Below, one piece after another: positions 17,401 to 25,236 of a stretch of DNA of 64,000 bases. Source of the stretch: Microcoleus vaginatus PCC 9802 (GTDB lineage Bacteria; Cyanobacteriota; Cyanobacteriia; Cyanobacteriales; Microcoleaceae); contig CP031740.1 of NCBI GenBank assembly GCA_022701275.1, forward strand, positions 1,995,001 to 2,059,000. The letters are read 5' to 3'. The position numbers and the translations under genes were made by a program. Numbering within the stretch: the first letter of the stretch is position 1; every line of letters begins with the position of its first letter. The notes under the pieces were generated by a model that was given only the letters and a program-made list of their open reading frames with translations, ran no database searches and was not told the origin of the DNA.

Positions 17401-17644
17401 CTCCAAATTCTTGCAGCCAGTTTACCCACTCAGCATCTTTGATTTTGCAGCCGATTAAAAAGCCTTTGATTTCGCCCCGACTCCAGCCTTGTGCAACACC
17501 CTCTAACAGTTGCATGAATTTCTGTTCGTATTCCCCAAAAGTGCGAATCGGAGTTGGCTTTGGCGGTGGGGGTGCTCCTTTGCGGAAATGTCGCTGAATT
17601 TGCCGCCACAGGTTGAGGATGCTTTGCCAAATTTGTCGGAACAT
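14417..17644 (-). CDS. TPR-CHAT protein (caspase-like protease family)
   Basis: A 1,075-residue protein starting at MFRQIWQS. Residues ~1-165 hold a conserved-looking helical N-terminal region (FGEYEQKFMQLLEGVAQGWS). Residues ~190-520 contain about nine 34-residue TPR units (EAIAAFEKALEIDPK...LG), the first eight almost identical also in DNA. A further helical stretch leads to the C-terminal CHAT domain with the expected dyad: His ~890 in FHFTGHAYHN and Cys ~932 in CLSACETG. CHAT domains are caspase/separase-like cysteine proteases; the TPRs probably recognise a partner or signal. The upstream in-frame extension to 17932 runs through repeat DNA, so I placed the start at 17644, although no good ribosome-binding site precedes it. 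It heads an apparent operon with a coiled-coil and a HEPN gene. Confidence 0.85.
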   Translation of the reverse strand: MFRQIWQSILNLWRQIQRHFRKGAPPPPKPTPIRTFGEYEQKFMQLLEGVAQGWSRGEIKGFLIGCKIKDAEWVNWLQEFGERLLVSPETNLELGGRMVRLGEINCGKISQVAGTIGRQLLAGESLIRKDEEGRSEISENIVSRLLGREGVSVSSTDNSLDANQSDLTSESESIEIEISQEAIELYNQGVERYYAGNLKGAIAAFEKALEIDPKFHHAWNGLGAPLNDLGRNSEAIAAFEKALEIDPKEHIAWHGLGITLNALGRNSEAIAAFEKALEIDPKEHIAWHGLGITLNALGRNSEAIAAFEKALEIDPKAHIAWKGLGNALNALGRNSEAIAAFKKALEIDPKFHHAWNGLGAPLNDLGRYSEAIAAFEKALEIDPKFHFAWHGLGNVLNALGRYSEAIAVYEKALEIDPKFHFAWNGLGNALGELGRYSEAIAAYEKALEIDPKFHIAWNGLGSARRGLGRNSEAIAAFDKALEITGNQFWQAWANRGSALFYLGRYSEAIQNWDEGLQKYQPSNRDYRFACGTLHQRKGQAHYQHGKQTATYFESFHKAKASYEQARDFLKSPLIPETYLEVLQDLITVCRSLGDPKASEYLNEATILLEQLILDDDTHPDIKLRLQRKFAGLYQLEVDTLVQSGDKVNALEKAELRKNFCLQWMRAGWQNRTESPTYPQIRDFLANTTETAIIYWHLSPVSLTAFIITLEKFEVLATPLCDLFPKDNSQSLEKWLKKWKTSYQNYGKTTSKQQNKESHPWRESMTAQLQQLADILKIPEICTHLTNIQHLILIPHRDLHLLPLHILFSDNLFTITYLPSIQVGIDRLDRQPSHSMSLLLVESPDPLLFAEIEAPAIANFHLNCNTISSSQATTDNLKEALQQTADIFHFTGHAYHNTKQPSQSALILKNKQPLTSQEIAKFDLKSYYLVCLSACETGITGKEELIDEFVGLASSFLAAGAVYALSTLWIVDEISSALMMIRFYQILNEQRCQNKLHPALALKQAQKWLRTITYSELSNWYLELSEIIKDNSGCSQDLRDEANLIRRERAKIESDKPPYADLYHWAGFTITGKVNP
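16205..17072. repeat. 102-bp tandem repeats encoding near-identical TPRs
   Basis: About eight consecutive 102-bp units within the CHAT gene are almost identical, each carrying gcgatcgcctcactgt(t/a)gcgg. Units differ mainly in the last loop (ITLNALG, APLNDLG, NALNALG). The similarity implies recent unequal recombination, so copy number may vary among strains. Confidence 0.85.
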
Positions 17645-17992
17645 TGGCTGGGTGGGTGAGATGTTGCTGGAGATTGTAGCAGATTTTGAGGTTGAATGTA
17701 CGTTGCGGTAGGGGCGGGTTTTACGAATAATATATAACGATGACCCACAATCTATAAAAACCCGCCCCCACCCACGGTAAATCTGAATGTACATTTCGAT
17801 TGTTTGTTGGGTTGGGCGGGTTTTTGAGATTGTTTTTTTCAGGCGATTATGGTTGGTGATACCCGCCCTTACGATCGCACAAATTATACGATCGCGAATC
17901 AACGACACATGATACTCGTGCCGTAGGGACACGGCAATGCCGTGTCCCTACCTCTGCTAAAGTCCTTACTACAAAAGATATTCTTCCTTACC
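17645..17992. other. Intergenic region with three palindromes
   Basis: taggggcgggtttt (17709-17722) is mirrored by aaaacccgccccca (17757-17771). A weaker gggcgggttt...acccgccc pair lies between 17814 and 17870. A perfect 29-nt hairpin, gtagggacacggca / tgccgtgtccctac, occupies 17923-17951. These could terminate the leftward get3d transcript; no gene is seen. Confidence 0.55.
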
Positions 17993-19087
17993 CTAAAAAG
18001 AAATAATCAAGTAACCATTCTGGAACTTAGCACCAGTAACAGACTTCCCAGTTAGCGCCGGAGGCAGCAAAATATTGCGCCGCTGATCGCCCGCTTCGAT
18101 CGTCACTTCCGGCCCGGATTGAATCAATTTAATTTCTTTCTTGTCAAACCCAGGCAAAAACAAACTAACTTGACGCTGTGCAATGTTTATGTTAATCGGT
18201 TTAGGAGCTTTTGCCCCCTCAGAAAAATCTGGCAAAGCATCAATTAGCGGCTGCCAATTATTGTCACTGTGCGCCGGAACCGAAACAGCCGTCAAAGGAT
18301 CAAACTCGGCAGTAATAGCTTCTGTAACTGGTGCTTGATTGACAATGACACCGCCCACAGTCAAGCCAACTTGTTGAGAACTTCCCCAAAGATAGCGAGC
18401 AGTTGCGATCGCACTTGCATCCCCAGTCGTCACCAAAAAAGCCGCCGTGCGGTTCGGATCTGCCAGCGCTTCCTTACCCTTATCCAAAAGATTATCGACT
18501 TGCTTAGTAGATTGAAAAGCATTGTCTCCCGACAAATCCACAGTCAACACGGTACTCACAACCGGTTGAATAAAAGGTGAAAGCGCTTTCCCCAAATCCG
18601 AATCTACCAAAGCTTGGCGGAACCTGCGGATGTACCAACTCAGAATTTCCGGCATTCCCAGCATCCGCAGCGTATCCATGCCGCCATTGCCGTCATAAAC
18701 AATTACATCGTATTGTTTGCTGTCCTCGTATTCCCGAAGTTCGTTCAACGCCAGCGCGCTGTCCATTCCCGGCAACACTCCTAATTCTTGACCGTAAATC
18801 TGCTTGAAAAAGGGAGTACGGACATATTGAGCTTCTAGTTGTTTAATTTCGTCCCACCTGCGTTCTAGCAGCGGCGCGCTTTGCACCTGAACTGCTTTGA
18901 GGTTGGGGGCGATTTCCTGGGGGCTGAGAGTCAGGGGAACCCCTAGCAGAATACCCAATGCAGGGCCTGGATCTTGGCCGAGCAGCAGAACTCGCTTGCC
19001 TTGAGCCGCGTATTTTTTAGCTGTTGCGATCGCGATCGTGCTGCGGCCAGTGCCGCCTTTGCCCAAAAATGTCAAAATCAAAGCCAT
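17993..19087 (-). CDS. get3d: Get3d/ArsA-type ATPase with alpha-crystallin-like tail
   Basis: A 364-residue P-loop ATPase of the ArsA/Get3 family. The deviant Walker A is GKGGTGRST (9-17), and the nucleotide-switch Asp sits in VIVYDGNGGMDTLR. Residues ~285-364 form a beta-rich domain (ISLFLPGFDKKEI-type, VTIEAGDQRRNILLP) resembling the HSP20/alpha-crystallin domain attached to ArsA-like proteins of photosynthetic organisms. Eukaryotic Get3 inserts tail-anchored proteins; the cyanobacterial and plastid form Get3d has this extra C-terminal domain and an unclear client. A DUF2862 gene lies upstream on the same strand, 185 bp away. The family is secure; the Get3d name rests on the C-terminal domain. 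Confidence 0.8.
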   Translation of the reverse strand: MALILTFLGKGGTGRSTIAIATAKKYAAQGKRVLLLGQDPGPALGILLGVPLTLSPQEIAPNLKAVQVQSAPLLERRWDEIKQLEAQYVRTPFFKQIYGQELGVLPGMDSALALNELREYEDSKQYDVIVYDGNGGMDTLRMLGMPEILSWYIRRFRQALVDSDLGKALSPFIQPVVSTVLTVDLSGDNAFQSTKQVDNLLDKGKEALADPNRTAAFLVTTGDASAIATARYLWGSSQQVGLTVGGVIVNQAPVTEAITAEFDPLTAVSVPAHSDNNWQPLIDALPDFSEGAKAPKPININIAQRQVSLFLPGFDKKEIKLIQSGPEVTIEAGDQRRNILLPPALTGKSVTGAKFQNGYLIISF

Positions 19088-19230
19088 TTTCTGTTCTCAC
19101 TCCCAAAGCTTACTCTTTAACATTTAAGCGCAACCTTCAGCCAGAGTGGGGGAGGGGGGAGAGTGGAGGAAGAGGAGAGTCGGCAAGTGGGAGAGTGGGA
19201 AAGGGGAAGAATTGGGAAAATTTTTCCTCT

Positions 19231-19265
19231 TCCTTCTTCCTTCTTCCTTCTTCCTTCTTCCTTCT
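19231..19265. repeat. Heptanucleotide repeat ccttctt, 4-5 copies
   Basis: Four full plus a partial copy of ccttctt lie between the DUF2862 and get3d genes, next to a purine-rich gggagagtgg tract. Short tandem heptamers of this type are common in filamentous cyanobacteria; another family occurs at 53274 and 59996. Confidence 0.85.
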
Positions 19266-19272
19266 ACATCTG

Positions 19273-19473
19273 TTAAACGGGTTCTAGCTCATCTTCAAAG
19301 AACCAAGTCGAAAAACCGTCAAACTTGACAACCACGCCTACTCCGCTACCGTCAACCATTTTGAATCCGTCAACAGTCCCTACTGGATTCTCCTTTATCT
19401 TGCCCACCATATTGGGAGGTATCCGATCTCTGAGACGGCGCACCTTAACTCTCTGACCTACTTCTATTGCCAC
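19273..19473 (-). CDS. Small DUF2862-type protein
   Basis: A 66-residue, beta-rich soluble protein: MAIEVGQRVKVRRLRDRI, then GKIKENPVGTVDGFKMVDG and VVVKFDGFSTWFFEDELEPV. The pattern of a short SH3-like barrel ending in W(F)FEDELE fits the cyanobacterial DUF2862 family. Its function is unknown. It lies upstream of get3d on the same strand and could share its promoter. Confidence 0.75.
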   Translation of the reverse strand: MAIEVGQRVKVRRLRDRIPPNMVGKIKENPVGTVDGFKMVDGSGVGVVVKFDGFSTWFFEDELEPV

Positions 19474-20142
19474 GGAAATTGTTCTCCTGCTCTATATAAC
19501 CTATATACAACCGTCCATTTTACAGTTTGGCGTCTACTTCGGAACAGCAACAGCAGCAGGCGATCGCTCGCTATGATTTTCCATCGAAATTTCGACCAAC
19601 TTTCCCTAAAAAACGCTATTCTAGTCAGAGTTGGTCGATCGTGTACCCTGATTCCCTTAGGTTTGCCTCATCAGGTTCCACATGGGCAAGTTCCACTCCC
19701 AGAGCCGGGCGCATCACTTAGATAATTATTTTTTATCGCTTAGCAAAAAGAATCTTTTTATTAATTGGCACAACTACAGGAGTTCTCCCCAGTTAGTCAT
19801 CCTTCCGGCCGAAGCCAAAAGGCATTCAGAAGTTGTAATTAATTTTATGTTTGCTATATATAACTCGGCGCTCTCTAAGGTTGAGATCGGCGAAATTACT
19901 GCTGCAAAGCAGTTTGAGTCTGGTTGGCAAAATTTTCCGAAGGTCATATTTTAGTAAATTGCCCTGTTGTAACAGTTTACTAAAATATGACAATAAAAAG
20001 AAGATTTAATGCTAAAATTTAATGCTGAGAAAGTTGATTAGGGCTGCGGTCTTACGGCATAAAAAGTGGAACGATTGCCGGATTTAGGGAGTTTAATAGA
20101 GGAAATGAAGTCAAGGAACTTCAACATCACAAAATTGAAATA
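19474..20142. other. Long gene-free region with structured segments
   Basis: No convincing gene is seen. Between about 19585 and 19720 there are paired segments: cgaccaact/agttggtcg, cctgat/atcagg and a repeated gttccac, suggesting a folded RNA such as a DUF2862 5' leader or a small RNA; I cannot match it to a known family. A perfect 15-bp stem, tcatattttagtaaa (19944-19958) and tttactaaaatatga (19976-19990), lies before the fecR-like gene. Confidence 0.45.
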
Positions 20143-21249
20143 ATGAATAAAATTTTTACGTGCTGGCGATCGACGAAAATTCCGCTCCTAAGTTTGTCGT
20201 TAGCTGTGTTCGCCTGTCTGCCGCTTGGTCGTGGGACGATCGCCAGTCCGCTCTCTCCATCCCCCAAACAGCCGTCGAACGCTACTAAAATTGTCTCGGT
20301 CGATCGACCGCCAGCACTACCAATCGGCTCAAAATCTCTAACAAATCCGGCAACGGTGGCGGCGAATCCATCCCCAGCACACACGATAAACGCCCAGGGA
20401 ACAGCGGCCGGACGATCGCTCGAAATAGAAGAAATTCGCGGTACAGTCAGCTTTAAAGGGCGGCCAGCGGTTGTGGGCGATCGGCTTCTCGCCCCCGGAG
20501 ACGAAATCATCACCGGCCCCAATTCCACAGCCCGTTTAGGCATCGACAACAACATCGGCATCGTGGAAGTTGCCGAAAAAACCGCAGTCAGAATATCCAA
20601 TTTGTCAAGCAGTGCAGGTGGGGAAAAAGACACAGCGATTTTTGTCAGCAGGGGGCGAGTCAGGTTGTCGATCGGCAAAACTGCTGCGGCAACTCCCGCA
20701 GCCAACACCTCAACAATTATCCCGCCAAACCAAATAGCTGCCCTCAATACCTTCAGCGGACTTGGCAAATCCAGTCAAATTGCCCAACAAAAAAGGTCTG
20801 CCAGAACCGCCCCAGTCAGGGTTGAAACCCCAGAAGGCGTTGCCGGAGTCCGCGGCACCTCCTTTGGCGTCAGCGTCGGTGGGGGCAAAACCGCAGTCGA
20901 AACTATTGAAGGTGCAGTCGTAGTATCAGACAGCGCCGACTCAGAAGTAGTTGTCAACAGCGGCAACTCCACGGCAATTTTCCCTCAAACCTCGCCCGTG
21001 GCGCCCTCAGCGAGTCCTCGCCTAGCTCAACTCAAAGTCCGCAGTTTGTTGAGACTCAGCGCCAATATCTATCGCCTCAGCGGTCAAATTAACCCGCTCG
21101 ACACAGTTTATGTTAACAACGAAGAGATTAAGAGCGATCGAAAGGGCAACTTCAAAATCCAAGGAATTTTACCTCCAAGCCGCCGCCTCAAAATCGTAGT
21201 GCGAGGCCCGTCAGTCACAGAAAGGCATTACAGCCTCGCAGTTCGCTAA
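20143..21249 (+). CDS. Secreted FecR-domain protein
   Basis: A 368-residue protein with an N-terminal signal-like segment (IPLLSLSLAVFACLPLG). A FecR-type domain follows at ~95-270: LEIEEIRGTVSFKGRPAVVGDRLLAPGDEIITG, then TPEGVAGVRGTSFGVSV. The C-terminal ~80 residues (YRLSGQINPLDTVYVNNEEI) look like a small beta domain. In cyanobacteria FecR proteins of this sort commonly lie beside CHASE2-cyclase genes, as here with a 235-bp gap. It is probably periplasmic and may feed a signal to the CHASE2 sensor; no TonB receptor or sigma factor gene is nearby, so iron-citrate signalling is not implied. Confidence 0.75.
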   Translation: MNKIFTCWRSTKIPLLSLSLAVFACLPLGRGTIASPLSPSPKQPSNATKIVSVDRPPALPIGSKSLTNPATVAANPSPAHTINAQGTAAGRSLEIEEIRGTVSFKGRPAVVGDRLLAPGDEIITGPNSTARLGIDNNIGIVEVAEKTAVRISNLSSSAGGEKDTAIFVSRGRVRLSIGKTAAATPAANTSTIIPPNQIAALNTFSGLGKSSQIAQQKRSARTAPVRVETPEGVAGVRGTSFGVSVGGGKTAVETIEGAVVVSDSADSEVVVNSGNSTAIFPQTSPVAPSASPRLAQLKVRSLLRLSANIYRLSGQINPLDTVYVNNEEIKSDRKGNFKIQGILPPSRRLKIVVRGPSVTERHYSLAVR

Positions 21250-21484
21250 ACAACCTATCTAAGAGTAAAGTGCGCGGGCAGTCTCTGAAGACGTGAGTTA
21301 GAGCCTAAGTTTTATCTGGGTTGATTATTTTGTGTAGGTGCGAAGCATTTCGCGGTGAATCTCGGTAGTCAAAATAAAGAAATTTTGCGCCAACCCTTCG
21401 CCCTTACGGTATTGTAAAACTTCATGACTCGCACTCCTGTCGAAAGTCGGACTCGAATGTCAATTATTTCGTCAAATTAATTGC

Positions 21485-23299
21485 ATGAAGTTCAAACAAT
21501 GGATGGATCATCTCAAACACAATCAACTGATCGGCCTGCGGCAATATATAATTTCAAACCCTCCCTGGATGACAGGCGCCCTAGCAGGGCTAATGTCTGT
21601 AGCCATGCTGCAAGTGGGAATATGGAAACCCCTTGAATATTTGGGATACAAAACGCTATTTCAAATTCGAGAATCGGGTATATTACCAAATCCCGGATGG
21701 GATCAGAGAATTGCAGTAATTGCGATCGAACCGCATTCCTTGCAAGAATACGGTCAATTTCCTTGGCCCCGCAACCGCTATGCCGAACTGCTAGAATCAC
21801 TGAAACAATCTCCCCCTACAGCAGTTGGTTTTGACATTCTTTTCCTCGATCCGAGTCCGAAAGATGAGATTTTAGCTGCGGCAATTGCCGCCAACGGCAA
21901 AGTTGTACTCCCTAGAACCCCCAAAGAAGAACCCGTAGCATCTTTAAAAGCAGTCGCCGCAGGTGTCGGCCACATCAGCCAAGAAGCCGATAGCGACGGT
22001 ATTACCCGCGAGTCAAAAATCTTTCTCAACGGGATTCCTAATTTCGGTTTAGCAATGACTCACAGGTACAATGCTGCTAATCCCCAAGATCCAGTATTGC
22101 TCCCAAAGTCAAAAAATAAGCAGGAAAAAAAAGTCTGGGTTAACTGGCCGGGGAAAACTGAAAATCTACCTACCTATGCTTTTGTTGATGTCGTAGAAGG
22201 TAGAATTCCCGCAGATGCTCTGACCAATAAGTTAGTTTTAGTGGGCATAGTTGCTACCGGTTTCGACCCGATATCTTCACCTCTCAACAAGACTACGGGT
22301 GGGGTTTATTTATATGCAGCTTTGGTTGACAATTTGCTCAATCAACGCTTGCTGCAGCGGCTGCCGGTACTCGTAGAAATTTTGTTATTGTTGGGGATTG
22401 GTCCGCTTACCGCTTTGGTTCTGGGCCAGCGAGGTGTTAAGGAGAGAATGGCCATCGCTCTCGGTTTGCCTATAATTTGGATTGCGGCTGCTGCTTTGTT
22501 ATTTGGCTTCTTTTTTTGGTGGGTTCCGATTGCCGCACCTATCGGCACCCTCATTTTATCGGGCACTGCTTTGCAACTGCGGGAACAGTACGAAAAGCAG
22601 CAGTTGATGAGGTTATTTGAAAAGCACGTCGCTCCGGAGACAGCTCAGCTTATTTGGGAACGCAAAGCTGAGATATTTGAACAAGGAGAACTCGAACCTC
22701 AAGAACTTACAGCAACGGTGCTGTTTATGGATATTCGTAGTTTTACTTCGATTTCAGAAAAAATGCCGCCGCGGGATTTGCTCACCTGGCTGAACAATTA
22801 TTTGGAAGCGATGACCAACTGTATTATGGATCACGGCGGCGTTGTAGATAAATACATCGGTGATGCAATTATGGCAGTTTTTGGGGTGCCTTTTTGCCAT
22901 ACCGAATATCGACAAATCCAACAAGATGCTTTGAATGCAGTTGCCGCTTGCATTGCGATGCACGAACGGCTGCACCAACTTAACCAGCAGCTTAGAATTG
23001 AACGCAAACCTTTAATTAAATTTGGCATCGGTTTGCATACCGGACAGTTAGTTGCTGGTAGCGTGGGCGGTTCCCGACGTTTGAATTATTCTGTGATCGG
23101 CGATGCTGTCAACGTTGCTGCTAGATTGGAGGCGATGAATAAGGAAATTGTTTCTGACAGTCCTTTTAATTTGTTGGTGACGGGGAGGACTTTTGCTTAC
23201 GTGCGCGATCGCTACGAAGGTCAAAAAGTAGGGTCGATTCAATTGCGCGGCAAAAAAGAACAGACTGTGGTTTATGCTATTTTGGGCGAAAAGCATTAG
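21485..23299 (+). CDS. CHASE2 sensor adenylate cyclase
   Basis: A 604-residue membrane cyclase. After one N-terminal membrane segment, residues ~75-280 form a periplasmic CHASE2 domain (RIAVIAIEPHSLQEYGQFPWPR, AVGFDILFLDPS). Three membrane helices follow at ~285-365. The C-terminal class III cyclase domain has the metal-binding Asp in LFMDIRSFTS (~415) and in DKYIGDAIMAVFG (~458), the adenine-selecting Lys of that motif, and NYSVIGDAVNVAARLE with the transition-state Asn and Arg. These residues predict an active adenylate cyclase making cAMP in response to an extracytoplasmic cue. It probably works with the upstream FecR protein. Confidence 0.88.
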   Translation: MKFKQWMDHLKHNQLIGLRQYIISNPPWMTGALAGLMSVAMLQVGIWKPLEYLGYKTLFQIRESGILPNPGWDQRIAVIAIEPHSLQEYGQFPWPRNRYAELLESLKQSPPTAVGFDILFLDPSPKDEILAAAIAANGKVVLPRTPKEEPVASLKAVAAGVGHISQEADSDGITRESKIFLNGIPNFGLAMTHRYNAANPQDPVLLPKSKNKQEKKVWVNWPGKTENLPTYAFVDVVEGRIPADALTNKLVLVGIVATGFDPISSPLNKTTGGVYLYAALVDNLLNQRLLQRLPVLVEILLLLGIGPLTALVLGQRGVKERMAIALGLPIIWIAAAALLFGFFFWWVPIAAPIGTLILSGTALQLREQYEKQQLMRLFEKHVAPETAQLIWERKAEIFEQGELEPQELTATVLFMDIRSFTSISEKMPPRDLLTWLNNYLEAMTNCIMDHGGVVDKYIGDAIMAVFGVPFCHTEYRQIQQDALNAVAACIAMHERLHQLNQQLRIERKPLIKFGIGLHTGQLVAGSVGGSRRLNYSVIGDAVNVAARLEAMNKEIVSDSPFNLLVTGRTFAYVRDRYEGQKVGSIQLRGKKEQTVVYAILGEKH

Positions 23300-23442
23300 T
23301 CATCGGCCATTGGGCATCAGTCAGTAGTGATTAATTCTGATCTTATGTCGGATTTATTAGATGCCATTACCAATTCCTAATTCCCAATTATTTTACCCAC
23401 TACTTCGTGGAAATTAAAGGGGTAATTCAACTGCAATACAAT

Positions 23443-24369
23443 TTAATCAAATACGCTCAGCCGCAGAGTTTTAGCTATTTGTTCTAACAGAAATAAGCCA
23501 CCGACAGAGTTTCCCTCTTTATCCAGGGGCGGACTGTAAAAGCCGATCGCACCTTGACCCGGAATTACCGAGAGCATTGCCCCGCTAACTCCCGACTTGG
23601 CAGGCAGTCCCACCCGCAGCGCAAACCGGCCGGATGCTTCATACAAACCGCAAGTTGCCATCAGTGCTTTGACAGTGCGACAGTTTTCCCCGATTGCTCG
23701 ATCGCCACTATTTACCAAAACCATACCCAGTTTAGCTAAATCCTCCACAGTTCCCGACAAACAGCAAACGCGATTGTAGGTTTCTAAAGCAATTTGTGCA
23801 TTTTGAATATAACCCGATTCTACCATTTTCAAGGCGAGATTCCAATTATTTTGATTCGGATTTGTCTTCACTGAATCGAGCATTAACTCGTCAACAAATA
23901 ACTGACTGTTGGCCTGTTGATTCAGCCAATCGAGCAAGTTTTGAGAGCGCGACACAGCATTTTGACCGGGCATCAAAGACGCTAGGGCGATCGCCCCGCT
24001 ATTAATCATCGGGTTTCTCGGCTTCCCTTGGTCGATTTCGAGTTGAGTTAAGGAATTGAAAGGCAGCTCCGAGGGCTCGCAGCCAACGCAGTCAAATACC
24101 CTTTTTTCGCCCAATTTGCACAGCAAATAAAGCAGGACAAAGGGCTTGACTACACTCATCAGCGGGAATGTTTGAGCAATGCTACCCCAGCTCACAATTT
24201 GACCATCAATTGCCCGAATTTGCACGGCAAGCCCTTGTCGATCGGCTTGCGCTAGCAGAGGTATGTACGCAGGGATTTGACCCGATTTACTGCGATTAAT
24301 TGCCTCTTTTGCCCAAACTTCCAGTTGTTCCGGTTGCAAGGAAGATAGTTTGCTGGTGGATATTTTCAC
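23443..24369 (-). CDS. glsA: Glutaminase
   Basis: A 308-residue member of the serine-dependent beta-lactamase-fold glutaminases, converting glutamine to glutamate and ammonia. The catalytic SxxK is seen in FPLMSVVKPFVLLYLL (Ser ~75), together with NPMINSGAIAL and the C-terminal GVSGAMLSVIPGQGAIGFYS and PLDKEGNSVGG. Length matches the family. It is flanked by oppositely oriented genes, so it is likely monocistronic. No STAS domain is attached. Confidence 0.93.
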   Translation of the reverse strand: MKISTSKLSSLQPEQLEVWAKEAINRSKSGQIPAYIPLLAQADRQGLAVQIRAIDGQIVSWGSIAQTFPLMSVVKPFVLLYLLCKLGEKRVFDCVGCEPSELPFNSLTQLEIDQGKPRNPMINSGAIALASLMPGQNAVSRSQNLLDWLNQQANSQLFVDELMLDSVKTNPNQNNWNLALKMVESGYIQNAQIALETYNRVCCLSGTVEDLAKLGMVLVNSGDRAIGENCRTVKALMATCGLYEASGRFALRVGLPAKSGVSGAMLSVIPGQGAIGFYSPPLDKEGNSVGGLFLLEQIAKTLRLSVFD

Positions 24370-24894
24370 TCTCGATTATTTAGATTATTTGAGATTTTAG
24401 ATTGGCATTCCTGGCGCTATATTGAGCCATAAACCCGGTTTGTTAACCGAATTGCGTTACTTGGCCTCTTTGCTGGCAGAAACCGGGTTTCTTAGGTGAG
24501 ATAAGGCAAGCTCATAATTTGATGAAATTTTTGTGTGGTGTCCCGCCTGCCCGAACAATACAACGCAAGATGCGGGACAGCTTATTTAAGGCGGTTGACG
24601 TTTGAGTTCGGAGGGAGCAAATAAATTTGACAATTTTTCATAAAAAACCTGTACTTTGCATAAAAACCTCCCCTTCACCCAGATAGGTAATTAGCAGCTT
24701 CAAGGCAACGCTGCTAGCCAAAACAAACAAGCACTAGCTTGAAATGCCTTCAGATTCTTATGTTTAAGCCCCAGCAAGGGGCGGGGTGCATATTTAACTT
24801 AATTCTTTCAGAGTTCGACAAATCCTTTCCGGAAAACCCCCGAACCTCTGAGAATGTACTATCCAACCGGATCTACTAAAACCAGGATAAAAAA
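24370..24894. other. Gene-free region with aaacccggttt palindrome
   Basis: aaacccggttt (24431-24441) and aaaccgggttt (24480-24490) form an inverted repeat shared with other gaps in the window. The remaining ~380 bp contain no recognised RNA or gene. The promoter for the small membrane protein at 24895 should lie in the second half. Confidence 0.5.
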
Positions 24895-25236
24895 ATGGCA
24901 GAAGCTAAAGCAGAAGCACCAAAACCCGCTCCAATGATTTTTAAGGGTGTATGCAGCGACGGAGTTCTCAAAGGCAAAGAAATTGAAGGCAAACTAGATA
25001 TCAAAGTCAACGTCGAATCTGTCAAAACCCCAGAACAACCGAAAAAAGCAGCCCCTGCGTCGGAGACAGCTTTCTTTTGGGCGCTGTTTTTATTAATGGC
25101 AAGCATGGTCGTCGGCAACCCCGCCGAAATGAGAAAAAACAGCTCCCCACAAAGGTCTTCTTCTCATCAGATTTTAAACCAATCTGGGGAGCAGTCGCTG
25201 TTGCCTAAGAAAAACACCAGCAACTTGCCACTTTAG
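24895..25236 (+). CDS. Small single-TM protein, unknown
   Basis: A 113-residue protein, not recognised. The N-terminus is Ala/Lys/Pro-rich (AEAKAEAPKPAPM), followed by a short beta-like segment (IFKGVCSDGVLKGKEIEGKLDIKVNV) and one membrane helix (AFFWALFLLMASMVVG, ~60-75). The last 35 residues are polar and low in complexity. An agga lies upstream of the ATG. Its stop overlaps the stop of the convergent YdcF-like gene by 3 bp. Coding status is likely because of the signal-like organisation, but the tail after ~residue 82 could be non-conserved. Confidence 0.5.
   Translation: MAEAKAEAPKPAPMIFKGVCSDGVLKGKEIEGKLDIKVNVESVKTPEQPKKAAPASETAFFWALFLLMASMVVGNPAEMRKNSSPQRSSSHQILNQSGEQSLLPKKNTSNLPL

Noticed and set aside
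4063..17644. Link between the CRISPR array and the TPR-CHAT gene, as in type III-E Craspase
   Set aside because: The genes are 7 kb apart with unrelated genes between, no cas gene is present, and the TPRs are ordinary 34-residue units.
19682..19954. Rightward 90-residue ORF before the FecR gene
   Set aside because: It crosses a predicted structured segment, has no ribosome-binding site and resembles no family.
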